DNA of 64,000 bases from CAYUAG01 sp964554015 (GTDB taxonomy: Bacteria > Zhuqueibacterota > QNDG01 > CAYUAG01), in contig CAZKMO010000001.1 of assembly GCA_964554015.1 (NCBI GenBank), forward strand, positions 25,134 to 89,133, given 5' to 3'. Both the position numbers and the translations under genes were made by a program. Positions 42,389 through 52,005 of this stretch are shown here, piece after piece. Within the stretch, counting starts at the first letter, position 1. Every line of letters begins with the position of its first letter. A model generated the notes under the pieces. That model saw only the letters and a program-made list of their open reading frames with translations, did no database searches and was not told the DNA's origin.

Positions 42389-42511
42389 GAAAACTGAAAT
42401 AACCATAATACTTTTTTTTAAATTATAAAAGAATGCTTGAATGATTAGTCATTTTATATTATCTTTACTAGAAAAATAGTTAAATCATATAGGTCTATTT
42501 ATGGAGGTAAA

Positions 42512-43819
42512 ATGAATATTGCCGTAATTGGAACCGGATACGTGGGACTGGTAGCTGGAACTTGTTTTGCTGAATCCGGAAATAATGTTATCTGTATGGA
42601 TAATGATAAAAATAAAATTGATAACCTAAAAAATGGTATTATTCCTATTTATGAACCCGGTCTAGAGCCCCTTATTATCAGAAATGTAAAAAATAAAAAT
42701 CTACATTTTTCAACCGATATTAAAAAGACAATTAAAAATTCTGAAATAATATTTATTGCAGTAGGAACACCTCCTGATGAAGACGGTTCTGCTGATCTGA
42801 GTTATGTACTTGAGGTGGCTAATTCCATAGGTAAGTATATGGAAAAACCAAAAATTGTAGTGGATAAAAGTACAGTTCCGGTAGGCACTGCCGCCCTGGT
42901 AAAAAAAACCATACAAAAGCAAACTGATATTCCCGTCCAGGTAGTGTCCAATCCTGAATTTCTTAAAGAAGGTGCAGCCGTAGATGATTTTATGTATCCT
43001 GACCGGGTGGTTATAGGAACCAGTGATCCTGAAGTTGGTGAAACCATGAAAAAATTATACGAACCCTTTGTAAGAACCGGCAATCCAATCCATATTATGG
43101 ATGAAATAAGTGCTGAAATGACCAAATATGCAGCTAACGCTCTGCTTGCCACTAAAATATCCTTTATTAATGAAATGGCCAGACTATGCGAATTAGTGGG
43201 AGCCGATATAGAAAGCATACGATTAGGTATTGGTTCGGATAAAAGAATAGGCTATTCCTTCATATTTCCAGGGGTAGGATATGGAGGGTCCTGCTTCCCT
43301 AAAGATGTAAAGGCAATAATAAAAACAGCCCAAAAAAATAATTTTCCCATGCGCATTTTAGAATCAGTTGAACAGGTAAATGAAGAGCAAAAAAAGCATT
43401 TGATCCCCAAAATTAAAAATCATTTTAAAAATCTGAAAGGAAAGACAGTGGCAATCTGGGGATTAAGCTTTAAACCTAAAACCGATGACATGCGGGAAGC
43501 ACCTTCCCGGGTAATGATAAAGGAGCTTAACAAGCTGGGAGTTAAAATTCAAGCGCATGATCCGGTTGCCATGGAGGAGGCAAAACGCTTACAATTAGAC
43601 AAAAAAATCACTTTATGTGATGATAATTATAAGGCTCTAAAAGGAGCAGACTGCCTGGTTATTGTTACCGAATGGCTTGAATATCGTAAACCTGATTTTG
43701 ATAAAATAAAAAAATTACTAAAACATCCGGTAATTTTTGACGGAAGAAATATCTATAATCCGAAAAATATGAAAGAGTTAGGTTTTGAATACTATTGTAT
43801 TGGAAGACCAAAAAAATAA
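42512..43819 (+). CDS. ugd: UDP-glucose 6-dehydrogenase
   Basis: This 435-residue NAD-dependent enzyme oxidises UDP-glucose to UDP-glucuronate for surface polysaccharides. The NAD-binding motif is 'IGTGYVGLVAGTCFAESG' at the N-terminus, the catalytic cysteine lies in 'GVGYGGSCFPKDVKA', and the C-terminal UDP-binding domain has 'WGLSFKPKTDDMREAPS'. GGAGG (42501-42505) precedes the start. UDP-ManNAc dehydrogenases share the fold, but the 'PNPEFL'-type region ('VSNPEFLKEGAAV') and length fit Ugd. It stands just ahead of eno. Confidence 0.93.
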   Translation: MNIAVIGTGYVGLVAGTCFAESGNNVICMDNDKNKIDNLKNGIIPIYEPGLEPLIIRNVKNKNLHFSTDIKKTIKNSEIIFIAVGTPPDEDGSADLSYVLEVANSIGKYMEKPKIVVDKSTVPVGTAALVKKTIQKQTDIPVQVVSNPEFLKEGAAVDDFMYPDRVVIGTSDPEVGETMKKLYEPFVRTGNPIHIMDEISAEMTKYAANALLATKISFINEMARLCELVGADIESIRLGIGSDKRIGYSFIFPGVGYGGSCFPKDVKAIIKTAQKNNFPMRILESVEQVNEEQKKHLIPKIKNHFKNLKGKTVAIWGLSFKPKTDDMREAPSRVMIKELNKLGVKIQAHDPVAMEEAKRLQLDKKITLCDDNYKALKGADCLVIVTEWLEYRKPDFDKIKKLLKHPVIFDGRNIYNPKNMKELGFEYYCIGRPKK

Positions 43820-43858
43820 TAAATTGTATTCTTTTTAATTATTGATTGGAGGTATACC

Positions 43859-45139
43859 ATGTCAAAAATCATTGATCTGCATGCTCGCGAAATTCTTGAT
43901 TCCAGAGGAAATCCCACTGTAGAAGTAGATATTCTACTGGAAACCGGGATTATGGGCAGAGCATCTGTCCCTTCCGGTGCTTCCACCGGAGAACACGAAG
44001 CCATTGAATTAAGAGATAAGGATAAGAATAGATTTTTGGGTAAGGGAGTAACCCAGGCAGTAAAAAATGTTAACCAAATAATAGCCAAAGAACTTATAGG
44101 AAAATCCATCCTATCCCAATCTGAAATTGATTCCCTGCTTATTAAACTCGATGGTACTCCCAATAAAAACAAACTGGGAGCAAATGCTATCCTGGGAGTA
44201 TCACTTGCTTTTGTCAAGGCTACTGCAGCAGAAGCGGGATTACCTCTCTACCAGTTTATGGGAGGAGTTAATGCCAAAGTGCTGCCGGTTCCCTGCATGA
44301 ATGTATTAAACGGGGGTGAACACGCTCCCAATAATGTAGACCTTCAGGAATTCATGATAGCAGCAGTTGGCGCTAAAAATTATTCTGAAGCCTATCGTAT
44401 GAGTTCAGAAGTGTATCATACTATAAAAAAAGTGCTCACGGCAAAAGGATATGGAACCGGTATAGGAGACGAAGGTGGTTTTGCACCTAACTTAAAGTCA
44501 AATCAGGAAGCTCTGGATGTGTTAATGGAAGGAATCGATAAAGCAGGATACAAACCGGCAAAGGATTTCTATATCTGTCTTGATCCTGCGGCAAGCTCCT
44601 TTTATGATAAAAAGAAAAAAAAGTATATACTTGCTTCCGAGAAAAAAGAACTCACTGCCTCCCAAATGGTGGATTATTACTCCAATTTAGTAAAGAAATA
44701 TCCTATCTTTTCCATTGAAGATGGCCTGGCTGAAGATGACTGGGAGGGATGGAAATTCATGACCGAAAAATTAGGAAGTAAAATTCAGCTGGTGGGAGAT
44801 GATATTTTTGTAACAAATCCCGAACGATTAAAAATAGGATTTGAAAAAAAAGTTGCTAATAGTATTCTCATTAAACTAAACCAGATCGGAACCGTTACTG
44901 AAACCCTTGATACCATTGCTCTGGCAAATAAAAACGGATATACCTGGATGGTATCTCACCGATCAGGCGAAACTGAAGATACTACTATTGCCGATTTAGT
45001 AGTGGCTTCAGGAGGTGGACAGATTAAAACTGGTGCGCCCTGTCGAAGTGAGAGAGTAGCAAAATATAACCAGCTATTACGTATAGAAGAAGAATTAGGT
45101 GAAGCTGCTATTTATTATGGAAAAAATATATTAAAATAG
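43859..45139 (+). CDS. eno: enolase
   Basis: This 426-residue glycolytic enzyme interconverts 2-phosphoglycerate and phosphoenolpyruvate. Conserved parts: 'AREILDSRGNPTVEVD', 'GASTGEHEAIELRD', 'GGEHAPNNVDLQEFM', the metal ligands 'SIEDGLAEDDW' and 'LVGDDIFVTN', catalytic lysine in 'SILIKLNQIGTVTET', and 'VSHRSGETEDT'. A good GGAGG (43847-43851) precedes the ATG. It is followed 15 bases later by a DivIC/FtsB-like gene, the same neighbourhood seen in many bacteria. Confidence 0.98.
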   Translation: MSKIIDLHAREILDSRGNPTVEVDILLETGIMGRASVPSGASTGEHEAIELRDKDKNRFLGKGVTQAVKNVNQIIAKELIGKSILSQSEIDSLLIKLDGTPNKNKLGANAILGVSLAFVKATAAEAGLPLYQFMGGVNAKVLPVPCMNVLNGGEHAPNNVDLQEFMIAAVGAKNYSEAYRMSSEVYHTIKKVLTAKGYGTGIGDEGGFAPNLKSNQEALDVLMEGIDKAGYKPAKDFYICLDPAASSFYDKKKKKYILASEKKELTASQMVDYYSNLVKKYPIFSIEDGLAEDDWEGWKFMTEKLGSKIQLVGDDIFVTNPERLKIGFEKKVANSILIKLNQIGTVTETLDTIALANKNGYTWMVSHRSGETEDTTIADLVVASGGGQIKTGAPCRSERVAKYNQLLRIEEELGEAAIYYGKNILK

Positions 45140-45153
45140 CAAAGTTTATTTTA

Positions 45154-45453
45154 ATGGCTAAAAAGAAAAAATTTTTTAAAAGATTTGGATGGCTGATTTA
45201 TCTAATAATCTTTTTAATGGTTTTGATACTTCTTTCCTTAGGTGATCGTGGTTTTATCAAGCAATTCCAGGCTTACAAGCAACAATCGACCCTGAAAAAA
45301 CAAATTAAGGAACTGAAAGCTCAAGAAGATAATCTGCAACAAAAGGTTGAAGACCTGGATCAGCCTGAAACCATTGAAAAAGTAGCCAGAGAGGAATATG
45401 GGATGGCCAAAGAGGGCGAAGAAGTCTATAAGGTTGTCCCCAAAGAAAAATAA
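45154..45453 (+). CDS. FtsB/DivIC-type septum formation initiator
   Basis: This 99-residue bitopic protein has a basic N-terminus, one transmembrane helix (about 12-30), a coiled coil ('STLKKQIKELKAQEDNLQQ') and the family's ending 'EKVAREEYGMAKEGEEVYKV'. FtsB/DivIC joins the FtsQLB complex that signals to the divisome at midcell. The position directly after eno is a conserved synteny that supports the call. No separate promoter is evident. Confidence 0.9.
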   Translation: MAKKKKFFKRFGWLIYLIIFLMVLILLSLGDRGFIKQFQAYKQQSTLKKQIKELKAQEDNLQQKVEDLDQPETIEKVAREEYGMAKEGEEVYKVVPKEK

Positions 45454-45552
45454 ATAAAAAAATATCAGCTGTCCAAAATCTTTTTCTTCTCCACTATCTG
45501 TTTTGTTTTTAAATTTATTAAAAGATTATTATAGATAAGCTAGAGGATTTAT

Positions 45553-46242
45553 ATGTGGGCTAAAATACGAAAAACATTTTTTGCTGGGATATTAGTTCTG
45601 GCGCCAATTGCTCTTTCGGTTTATATCTTATATTTTCTTTTTAATTTTCTGGATGGCATTCTCAGGGGAACAGTAACTAATATACTCATTAAACGATTTG
45701 GAGATGAAAGTATGGTTACTGCTATTCCGGGCTTGGGTATACTATTTTTAATTGCCTTGATCTTTATAACTGGGGCAATAGCGCGAAACTATGTTGGGCG
45801 TAAAATCCTTGCTCTGGGGGATTATATTGTAACTCGTATACCTCTTTTAAATCGTATTTACATTGCCATTCAGGAAATAAGTGAGGCAGTGTTTTCAGAA
45901 AAAAGAGAACTGTTTAAGAAAGCTGTTCTTATTGAATATCCCCGCATTGGTTGTTATTCCATTGCCTTTTTTACTCAGGATACCAAGGGAAAAATTCAGG
46001 AGAATATTGGTGAGGATGTGGTCAGTGTAATAGTTCCTACTACTCCCAATCCAACTTCAGGGTATCTTCTTTTTGTCCCCAAAAAGGACGTACTAGAGCT
46101 TAATATGTCGGTAGAAGAAGCTTTAAAACTGGTAATCTCAGGAGGATCAATTCATATAAAAGAAAAAATTGGTTTGGAGAAGTTATTCCCTTCTCGAAAA
46201 AAGAAAAAAAATAAAAACTTACCCGTCAATGGAAAAAAATAA
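45553..46242 (+). CDS. DUF502 family membrane protein
   Basis: This 229-residue protein has two N-terminal transmembrane helices ('ILVLAPIALSVYILYFLFNF' and 'GILFLIALIFITGAIA'), then the DUF502 core ('IPLLNRIYIAIQEISEAVF', 'VIVPTTPNPTSGYLLFVPK'). Function is unknown. The strongly basic tail overlaps the next gene by 14 bases, suggesting coupled translation with the RsbW-like kinase. Found widely in bacteria and plants. Confidence 0.9.
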   Translation: MWAKIRKTFFAGILVLAPIALSVYILYFLFNFLDGILRGTVTNILIKRFGDESMVTAIPGLGILFLIALIFITGAIARNYVGRKILALGDYIVTRIPLLNRIYIAIQEISEAVFSEKRELFKKAVLIEYPRIGCYSIAFFTQDTKGKIQENIGEDVVSVIVPTTPNPTSGYLLFVPKKDVLELNMSVEEALKLVISGGSIHIKEKIGLEKLFPSRKKKKNKNLPVNGKK

Positions 46243-46645
46243 AAAATATTTTAAATATAAAATTTCCAGTACAAGAGACCAATTACCAAAGGTTGAAAAG
46301 ATCACCTCCTCCCTTGCAGATAAGATGAAACTTAATGATGAACAGAAAGATAATCTTTCCATAGCGGTTACAGAAGCAGTAGGAAATGCCATTGTGCATG
46401 GAAATAAAGAAGATGCAAAAAAAAAAGTAACCTTGGAATTTTATCTCAAAAAAAATAAAATAACGGTCATGGTAAAAGATGAAGGAAACGGTTTTAATCC
46501 TGATAGCTTATCTAATCCCTTGGAACCAGAAAACATCATGAAAGAAAGCGGCAGAGGTATTTTTATTCTCACATCACTTATGGATCAAGTTAAATTCAGC
46601 GAAAAGGGAACTAAAATTATTTTTAGCATGAAGATTTCCGCTTAA
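46229..46645 (+). CDS. RsbW/SpoIIAB-like anti-sigma serine kinase (GHKL)
   Basis: This 138-residue HATPase_c protein has the N box 'AVTEAVGNAIVHGNK', the G1 box 'DEGNGFNPDSL' and G2 box 'SGRGIFILTSLMDQV' of RsbW-type kinases, which phosphorylate an anti-sigma-factor antagonist and control a partner-switch. No sigma factor or antagonist gene is adjacent. A SpoIIE-type phosphatase fragment lies at the window end and could belong to the same system. The start at 46229 is chosen over an upstream GTG because this gives the normal family length and a short overlap with DUF502. Confidence 0.88.
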   Translation: MEKNKKYFKYKISSTRDQLPKVEKITSSLADKMKLNDEQKDNLSIAVTEAVGNAIVHGNKEDAKKKVTLEFYLKKNKITVMVKDEGNGFNPDSLSNPLEPENIMKESGRGIFILTSLMDQVKFSEKGTKIIFSMKISA

Positions 46646-46742
46646 AATATACCTCCTTAATAAATATATTTATAAAGATTAAATTCTGCCTTAGTAAAAA
46701 ATTTATACTAAACCTGACTTTTTTTAATAATGCTTATTAAAA

Positions 46743-47762
46743 ATGAACAAAATTAATTTAATTGGTCTATCCCGTAAAGAGCTGGGAGACTTTATAAAAA
46801 AAATTGATGAGAAAGAATTTCGTGTCTCTCAGATATGGTCCTGGATCTATGGAAAAAAAGTAAAAAAATTTCAAGAAATGACCAATATATCAAAAAATTT
46901 CCGTTCCGGGTTAGATGAAATTTCCTATGTGGGATCACTTACTCTCCTCGACAAAAAAACATCGGTGAAATCCGGAACTGTGAAATATCTCTGGCAATTG
47001 GATGACGGAAATAAAATCGAATCTGTATTTATTCCGGAGGGAAAACGGAAAACCATTTGCCTCTCTTCTCAAGTCGGATGTGCTCTGGGATGCAGGTTTT
47101 GTGCCACTGCCAATCTGGGATTTATTCGTAACCTTACTTCATTCGAGATTGTATCCCAAGTATTGGATATAATTAGGAATATACAAGTTACTCCTACCAA
47201 TCTGGTATTTATGGGTATGGGTGAACCTCTCTTAAACTATGAAAATCTGATAAAATCACTTAAAATATTAAATGATCCGGAAGGATTAGCCTTTAGTCAT
47301 AGAAAAATCACTATCTCAACTGCCGGATTAGTTCCCCAGATCCAAAGATATACCGGAGAAAAACATCCCTTTAAATTAGCAATTTCCCTTAATGCCACTG
47401 ACGATGCTATACGATCTGACCTTATGCCCATAAATAGGAAATATCCGCTGGCGCAATTAATAAACGCAGCCAAAGAGTATACGAAAATATCAGGCAAAAG
47501 AATTACCTTCGAATATGTACTTTTAGGTGAGATAAATGATCATCCCCAAGATGCAGAAAAGTTATACCAGTTACTAAATGGATTAAAATGTAAACTCAAT
47601 CTCATTGTGTACAATACTACCAAAAATAAATTCCATCCTCCTTCGGAAAAAAAAATCCATAAATTTACAGCCTTGGTCAGAAAACTGACTGTACCGGTTA
47701 TGATCCGGAACAGCAAGGGAGATGATATCCAGGGAGCCTGTGGTCAGCTGGCTGGGAAATGA
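46743..47762 (+). CDS. rlmN: 23S rRNA A2503/tRNA A37 C2-methyltransferase
   Basis: This 339-residue radical SAM enzyme methylates C2 of an adenosine in 23S rRNA (and some tRNAs). The radical SAM cysteines are in 'CALGCRFCATANLGF' (C-x3-C-x2-C), the family segment 'VFMGMGEPLLNY' follows, and the conserved C-terminal cysteine that forms the transient RNA adduct is in 'IQGACGQL'. The N-terminal helix-rich domain is present. It is not coupled to its neighbours. Confidence 0.96.
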   Translation: MNKINLIGLSRKELGDFIKKIDEKEFRVSQIWSWIYGKKVKKFQEMTNISKNFRSGLDEISYVGSLTLLDKKTSVKSGTVKYLWQLDDGNKIESVFIPEGKRKTICLSSQVGCALGCRFCATANLGFIRNLTSFEIVSQVLDIIRNIQVTPTNLVFMGMGEPLLNYENLIKSLKILNDPEGLAFSHRKITISTAGLVPQIQRYTGEKHPFKLAISLNATDDAIRSDLMPINRKYPLAQLINAAKEYTKISGKRITFEYVLLGEINDHPQDAEKLYQLLNGLKCKLNLIVYNTTKNKFHPPSEKKIHKFTALVRKLTVPVMIRNSKGDDIQGACGQLAGK

Positions 47763-48114
47763 AACGATGATAGTGTGTATAGTTCAGAAATCAGTAATAA
47801 GAAACCAGAAGTATCTTGATATTGAGGTTAAAGAAACAGAGTAACGGGGTATTGAAGAATTTATATTTCGGATTGATTGTTTTTAGTAATGAAAGAAATT
47901 TAATGTTGATATAAAGTTGAAAAGAAAGTATAATCATTAATGATTTTCCCCCCTTTCTCCGGTTCTCCAATACACCGTTCCTGTAAACCTGATCAGTAGT
48001 TTATAAGCGGCAGACTGAATAAAAGTATTCAAACAATAAAAAATCAACTTGCATTCCTAGACTAATATTATTATTTTAATCATAGTTAATCTCCCAAAAA
48101 ACTCGAGGTTCAGT
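47763..48114. other. 352-base intergenic region with a spaced inverted repeat
   Basis: No gene is supported. Arms at 47841-47860 (GTAACGGGGTATTGAAGAAT) and 47961-47980, whose reverse complement is GAACGGTGTATTGGAGAACC, match at most positions, giving a 140-base element that looks like a degenerate small repeat. The rest is AT-rich and probably holds the promoter for the dap operon. Confidence 0.5.
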
Positions 48115-48861
48115 ATGAAGATTGTAATCATTGGCTATGGCAACATGGGCAGGGAAGTGGAAAAAGCTGCTTTAAAGAAAAATCATACTATAATACAAAA
48201 AATCGATCCCCAAGCGCAAGGAGCAGAAACAGCTGAAATTACCCCACAAACGTTATCTGGAGCAGACGTCTGCATTGAATTTACCCATCCGGATAGTGTT
48301 GTTGAAAATATAAAAAAAGTTGTGGAAATAGGAATTCCTATTGTAGTTGGTACTACCAAGTGGTTTGACCACCTGAAAGAGATTGAAACACTGATACAAA
48401 AGAAAAACGGTTCCTTATTATATGCACCCAATTTTTCTCTGGGAATGAATATATTTTTTAAAATCTGCGAAGTTACTGCCAAGATAATGAACCGTTTTGA
48501 TGATTATGATATCGGGGGAATGGAACTTCATCATAACCAAAAAGCCGATGCTCCCTCCGGAACAGCTAAAAAATTGTCTCAGATTTTAATAGATAACATT
48601 AAGAGGAAAAAAACACCCGTATTTCACCTGGGTGACAGAAAAATTCAGCCGGATGAGCTGCATTTTTCTTATCTGCGGTCTGGAGCAATTCCCGGAACTC
48701 ATCAGATTGTATTTGATTCTGAACCAGATACCATTACCTTAACCCATACTGCCCGCTCCAGACAAGGTTTTGCCAGTGGAGCGATTACTGCTGCAGAATG
48801 GATTGTAGGTAAAAAAGGATTATTCTCTTTTGATGAAATGATGAATCATTTATTAAAATAA
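48115..48861 (+). CDS. dapB: 4-hydroxy-tetrahydrodipicolinate reductase
   Basis: This 248-residue enzyme performs the second dedicated step of lysine/diaminopimelate synthesis, using NAD(P)H. It has 'IVIIGYGNMGREVEKAA' at the N-terminus, 'CIEFTHPDSV' and 'VVGTTKW', and the catalytic 'MELHHNQKADAPSGTAKKL' region with the His-Lys pair. It is slightly shorter than E. coli DapB, as in the Bacteroidetes/Thermotoga types. First gene of a dapB-dapA-dapD-aminotransferase operon. Confidence 0.95.
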   Translation: MKIVIIGYGNMGREVEKAALKKNHTIIQKIDPQAQGAETAEITPQTLSGADVCIEFTHPDSVVENIKKVVEIGIPIVVGTTKWFDHLKEIETLIQKKNGSLLYAPNFSLGMNIFFKICEVTAKIMNRFDDYDIGGMELHHNQKADAPSGTAKKLSQILIDNIKRKKTPVFHLGDRKIQPDELHFSYLRSGAIPGTHQIVFDSEPDTITLTHTARSRQGFASGAITAAEWIVGKKGLFSFDEMMNHLLK

Positions 48862-48876
48862 GGAAAGGAATAACCC

Positions 48877-49764
48877 ATGAAAATAAGAGGAACTTTTACT
48901 GCCCTGATTACTCCCTTTAAAAATAATAAAGTCGATTACGACGGATTTAAAGAAAATATCAGATTTCAAATAGAAAACGGAATAAATGGTATATTGCCTC
49001 TAGGGACAACAGGCGAGACTCCAACCTTGGAGGAAGATGAACAGAGAAAAATAATCCGGATAGCAGTTAAGGAAACCGATAAAAAAATTCCGGTTATGGT
49101 GGGAACAGGAAGCAATTCAACCAAACACACCATTGAAAATACAAAACAGGCAAAACAGGAAGGAGCAGATATAGCCCTCATAGTTACTCCCTATTACAAT
49201 AAACCCACTCAAGAAGGGATTTTTCTGCACTTTAAGAAAGTAACGGAATCTGTAAATATACCAGTAATTGTCTATAACATTAAAGGGCGGACCGGTACTA
49301 ATATAGAAACTCCCACCTTAAGAAGAATTGCTGCCCTGCCCCATATTATAGGAGTAAAGGAAGCTTCCGGTGATATTATGCAGATGGGAGATGTAATAAA
49401 TCAGATAAAAAAAGAATTTCCTCAATTCTCAGTTATGAGCGGGGATGACAAAATTACCTTACCCCTGCTGGCTTTGGGAGGTGACGGAGTAATCTCAGTG
49501 ATAAGTAACCTTATTCCTGCCCAAATAAGCCAGATGGTAGAAGCGGGATTAGCCGGAGATTTTAATAAAGCAAGAAAAATGCACTATGAATTGCTGCCAC
49601 TAATGACAGGCGCTTTTGTGGAAACTAATCCTATACCCATAAAAGCCGCTATGCAGATGTGTGGCAAACCTGCCGGAGATGTCCGACTTCCCCTATGTGA
49701 ATTAAAACCGGAAAACAGAGAAAAGGTAAAAAAAATACTACAGGATATGGGACTGCTTTCATGA
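48877..49764 (+). CDS. dapA: 4-hydroxy-tetrahydrodipicolinate synthase
   Basis: This 295-residue class I aldolase condenses pyruvate with aspartate semialdehyde. Signatures: 'LPLGTTGETPTLEEDE', the substrate-binding tyrosine in 'VTPYYNKPTQEG', 'VIVYNIKGRTGTNI', and the Schiff-base lysine in 'IIGVKEASGD'. It lies 15 bases after dapB with AGGAAAGGAA (48861-48870) upstream, and its stop overlaps the dapD start (ATGA). Confidence 0.96.
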   Translation: MKIRGTFTALITPFKNNKVDYDGFKENIRFQIENGINGILPLGTTGETPTLEEDEQRKIIRIAVKETDKKIPVMVGTGSNSTKHTIENTKQAKQEGADIALIVTPYYNKPTQEGIFLHFKKVTESVNIPVIVYNIKGRTGTNIETPTLRRIAALPHIIGVKEASGDIMQMGDVINQIKKEFPQFSVMSGDDKITLPLLALGGDGVISVISNLIPAQISQMVEAGLAGDFNKARKMHYELLPLMTGAFVETNPIPIKAAMQMCGKPAGDVRLPLCELKPENREKVKKILQDMGLLS

Positions 49765-50606
49765 ATAAAAAACTAAAAGAACAGATTGAGCAATTTTATG
49801 AGAAAGATCAGAATGAGTTTAAAAATTCCTCCCAATGGAAAAGAATCTTCCAAGAATTTATTCAGGGATTAAATTCAGGAAAAATTCGTTCCGCAGAACC
49901 TGAAAAAAATATATGGAAAGTAAACCAATGGATTAAGAAAGGAATTATCCTTGGATTCCGTACTGGTTCCTTGACTGACATGTCCTCAGGAAAATTTACC
50001 TATTTTGATAAATCCACCTATCCTTTAAAAAAGGTAGGTATTAAAGATGAGATTCGCATTGTTCCGGGAGGAACAAGCATACGCTCAGGTTGTTATATTG
50101 CTCCTGGAGTGGTAATGATGCCTCCCTGCTATGTAAATGTAGGTGCCTATGTGGATGAGGGAACCATGCTCGACTCCCATTCCCTAGTGGGAAGCTGTGC
50201 CCAGGTGGGGAAGAACTGTCATATTAGTGCTGCTGCCCAGATTGGAGGTGTTCTGGAACCTATCAACGCCAGACCAGTGATAATTGAAAATAATGTCCTG
50301 ATCGGGGGAAACTGCGGAATTTATGAGGGAATTCTAATCAAAAAAAACGCAATACTTGCTTCCGGAGTTATAATAACCTCCTCCACTCCGGTGTATGATC
50401 TGGTAAAAAAACAGGTATATAAAACCACATCCTTGGATCCTTTAACAATTCCTGAAAACAGTGTGGTAGTACCGGGTTCCCGACCGGCTTCCGGAGAATT
50501 TGCCCGGGGAAATATGATAAGCCTGCATACACCGGTTATTGTAAAATACAGGGATGCCAGCAGTAATTCTAAAACTGCACTGGAGGAGGCCCTGCGTACT
50601 TCATGA
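49761..50606 (+). CDS. dapD: tetrahydrodipicolinate N-succinyltransferase
   Basis: This 281-residue left-handed beta-helix acyltransferase uses succinyl-CoA to acylate tetrahydrodipicolinate. The hexapeptide region includes 'GAYVDEGTMLDSHSLVGSCA' and 'AQIGGVLEPINARPVIIENN', which are DapD- rather than DapH-type, so the organism appears to use the succinylase route to diaminopimelate. It overlaps dapA upstream and the aminotransferase downstream by four bases each (ATGA). Confidence 0.93.
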   Translation: MNKKLKEQIEQFYEKDQNEFKNSSQWKRIFQEFIQGLNSGKIRSAEPEKNIWKVNQWIKKGIILGFRTGSLTDMSSGKFTYFDKSTYPLKKVGIKDEIRIVPGGTSIRSGCYIAPGVVMMPPCYVNVGAYVDEGTMLDSHSLVGSCAQVGKNCHISAAAQIGGVLEPINARPVIIENNVLIGGNCGIYEGILIKKNAILASGVIITSSTPVYDLVKKQVYKTTSLDPLTIPENSVVVPGSRPASGEFARGNMISLHTPVIVKYRDASSNSKTALEEALRTS

Positions 50607-51745
50607 AATTCCCCAGAACTAAGAATATCAAAATCTCAAAAATACGATCTATCTATAGCCAGGCTCCGGAACAATGTATTGATCTGGGCATAGGAAAACC
50701 TTTTTGTCCTACTCCTGCTTCCATCAAAGAAAAAGCCTGTGCTGCTCTTAGGGAAAATTATACCAGCTATACCCCTACCCGAGGAATTACCGAATTAAGA
50801 GAAGCAGTAGCTGAAAGATATAATCGTGAGTATAATATAACCATAACTGCCGATAATGTACTGATAACCTGCGGAGTGGCTGAAGCTATTTTTACTTCTA
50901 TGTTCTCACAACTCCGGAAAAATGATGAAGTGTTGATTCCTGATCCCGGATATCCGGCCTATGCTGCTGTTGCAGAATTGTTAGAAGCCCGGCCTGTTTT
51001 CTACTCTTTGTCTCTTGAAAATAAATTTAGCGCCCGGGCTGAGGATATAATTCCACTCCTCCGCTCCCGAACCAAAATTATAATTTTCAATTCTCCTTCT
51101 AATCCTACCGGAGGAATAAATGAGAAAAAAGAATTAGAGAAAATTGCTCGATATCTGAAAAATAAAAAAATCTGTGTCATCTCGGACCAGGTGTATCACA
51201 AACTGAACTATACACACCAACCCTTAACCTCTCTAACAGATTTCTTGAACCTGGATAACCTTATCCTACTCTCCGGGGTTTCCAAAGAATTTTCCATGAC
51301 CGGATGGAGAATCGGATGGGCTTTGTCTTCACCTGAGAACATAGCTGAACTTGCTAAATCTCATCTCTACCAGGTTTCCTGTGCTCCTTCCCTCAGCCAA
51401 AAAGCCGCCCTGGAAGCCTTACATTCTGGATCTGAAGAGGTAAAAAATAGTATGCTTAACAACAGAAATCTCATGTTATCTGGACTTAAGAAAATTAATG
51501 ATCTGAAATATATAATACCAGAGGCAGGACTCTATTTTTTTGTGGATGTATCAGCCTATGGGACTGGTGATACAATCTGCCAAGAAATATTAAATACAGT
51601 TAAGGTAATCACCATACCAGGTTCTGGATTTGGTAAGAATGGCAAAAATTACATTCGCTTATCATTTGGGGCCAATCCCGAGGATATAAAAGAAGGCATG
51701 AAAAGGCTGCAGCAATTTTTTAATTCAAAAGCTAAAGATAGCTAA
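50603..51745 (+). CDS. dapC: class I/II aminotransferase, likely N-succinyl-diaminopimelate aminotransferase
   Basis: This 380-residue fold-type I PLP aminotransferase has the substrate loop 'DLGIGKPFCPTP', 'YTPTRGITELREAVAERY', 'NSPSNPTGGI', and the PLP lysine in 'SGVSKEFSMTGWRIGWAL'. Sequence alone would fit aspartate, alanine or succinyl-DAP aminotransferases; the ATGA overlap with dapD strongly suggests the DapC step, so the symbol rests on context. dapE is not in the window. Confidence 0.78.
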   Translation: MKFPRTKNIKISKIRSIYSQAPEQCIDLGIGKPFCPTPASIKEKACAALRENYTSYTPTRGITELREAVAERYNREYNITITADNVLITCGVAEAIFTSMFSQLRKNDEVLIPDPGYPAYAAVAELLEARPVFYSLSLENKFSARAEDIIPLLRSRTKIIIFNSPSNPTGGINEKKELEKIARYLKNKKICVISDQVYHKLNYTHQPLTSLTDFLNLDNLILLSGVSKEFSMTGWRIGWALSSPENIAELAKSHLYQVSCAPSLSQKAALEALHSGSEEVKNSMLNNRNLMLSGLKKINDLKYIIPEAGLYFFVDVSAYGTGDTICQEILNTVKVITIPGSGFGKNGKNYIRLSFGANPEDIKEGMKRLQQFFNSKAKDS

Positions 51746-51786
51746 TCAGTAAAATCATAAATCATGAAAGTTGAGTTGTAAGAGGG

Positions 51787-51871
51787 AGAGAATAAAGATT
51801 AAAGAAAAAATACAAAATACAAAAGATACAAGCTTGTCCTGAGCGAAAGCGAAGGGATAAAAAGTAATAGT
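51787..51871. repeat. purine-rich tract with partial dispersed repeat
   Basis: An A-rich 'AAAGAAAAAATACAAAA' tract runs into GCTTGTCCTGAGCGAAAGCG (51832-51851) and AAGGG. The second part resembles a half of small dispersed repeats common in bacteria (from memory). Similar A/G tracts, on the opposite strand, occur at 36270-36319 and 32403-32452. Confidence 0.5.
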
Positions 51872-52005
51872 GATAGATTCATATAACTATTCTTTGCTTA
51901 TGAACCTTGTGTTTTCTTTGATAAAACTTAATTTAAAACTAACATTATAAGAAATTCTATTTAAAATTAAATATACTATAAAATTATTGAATTAAAAGGA
52001 AAAGT

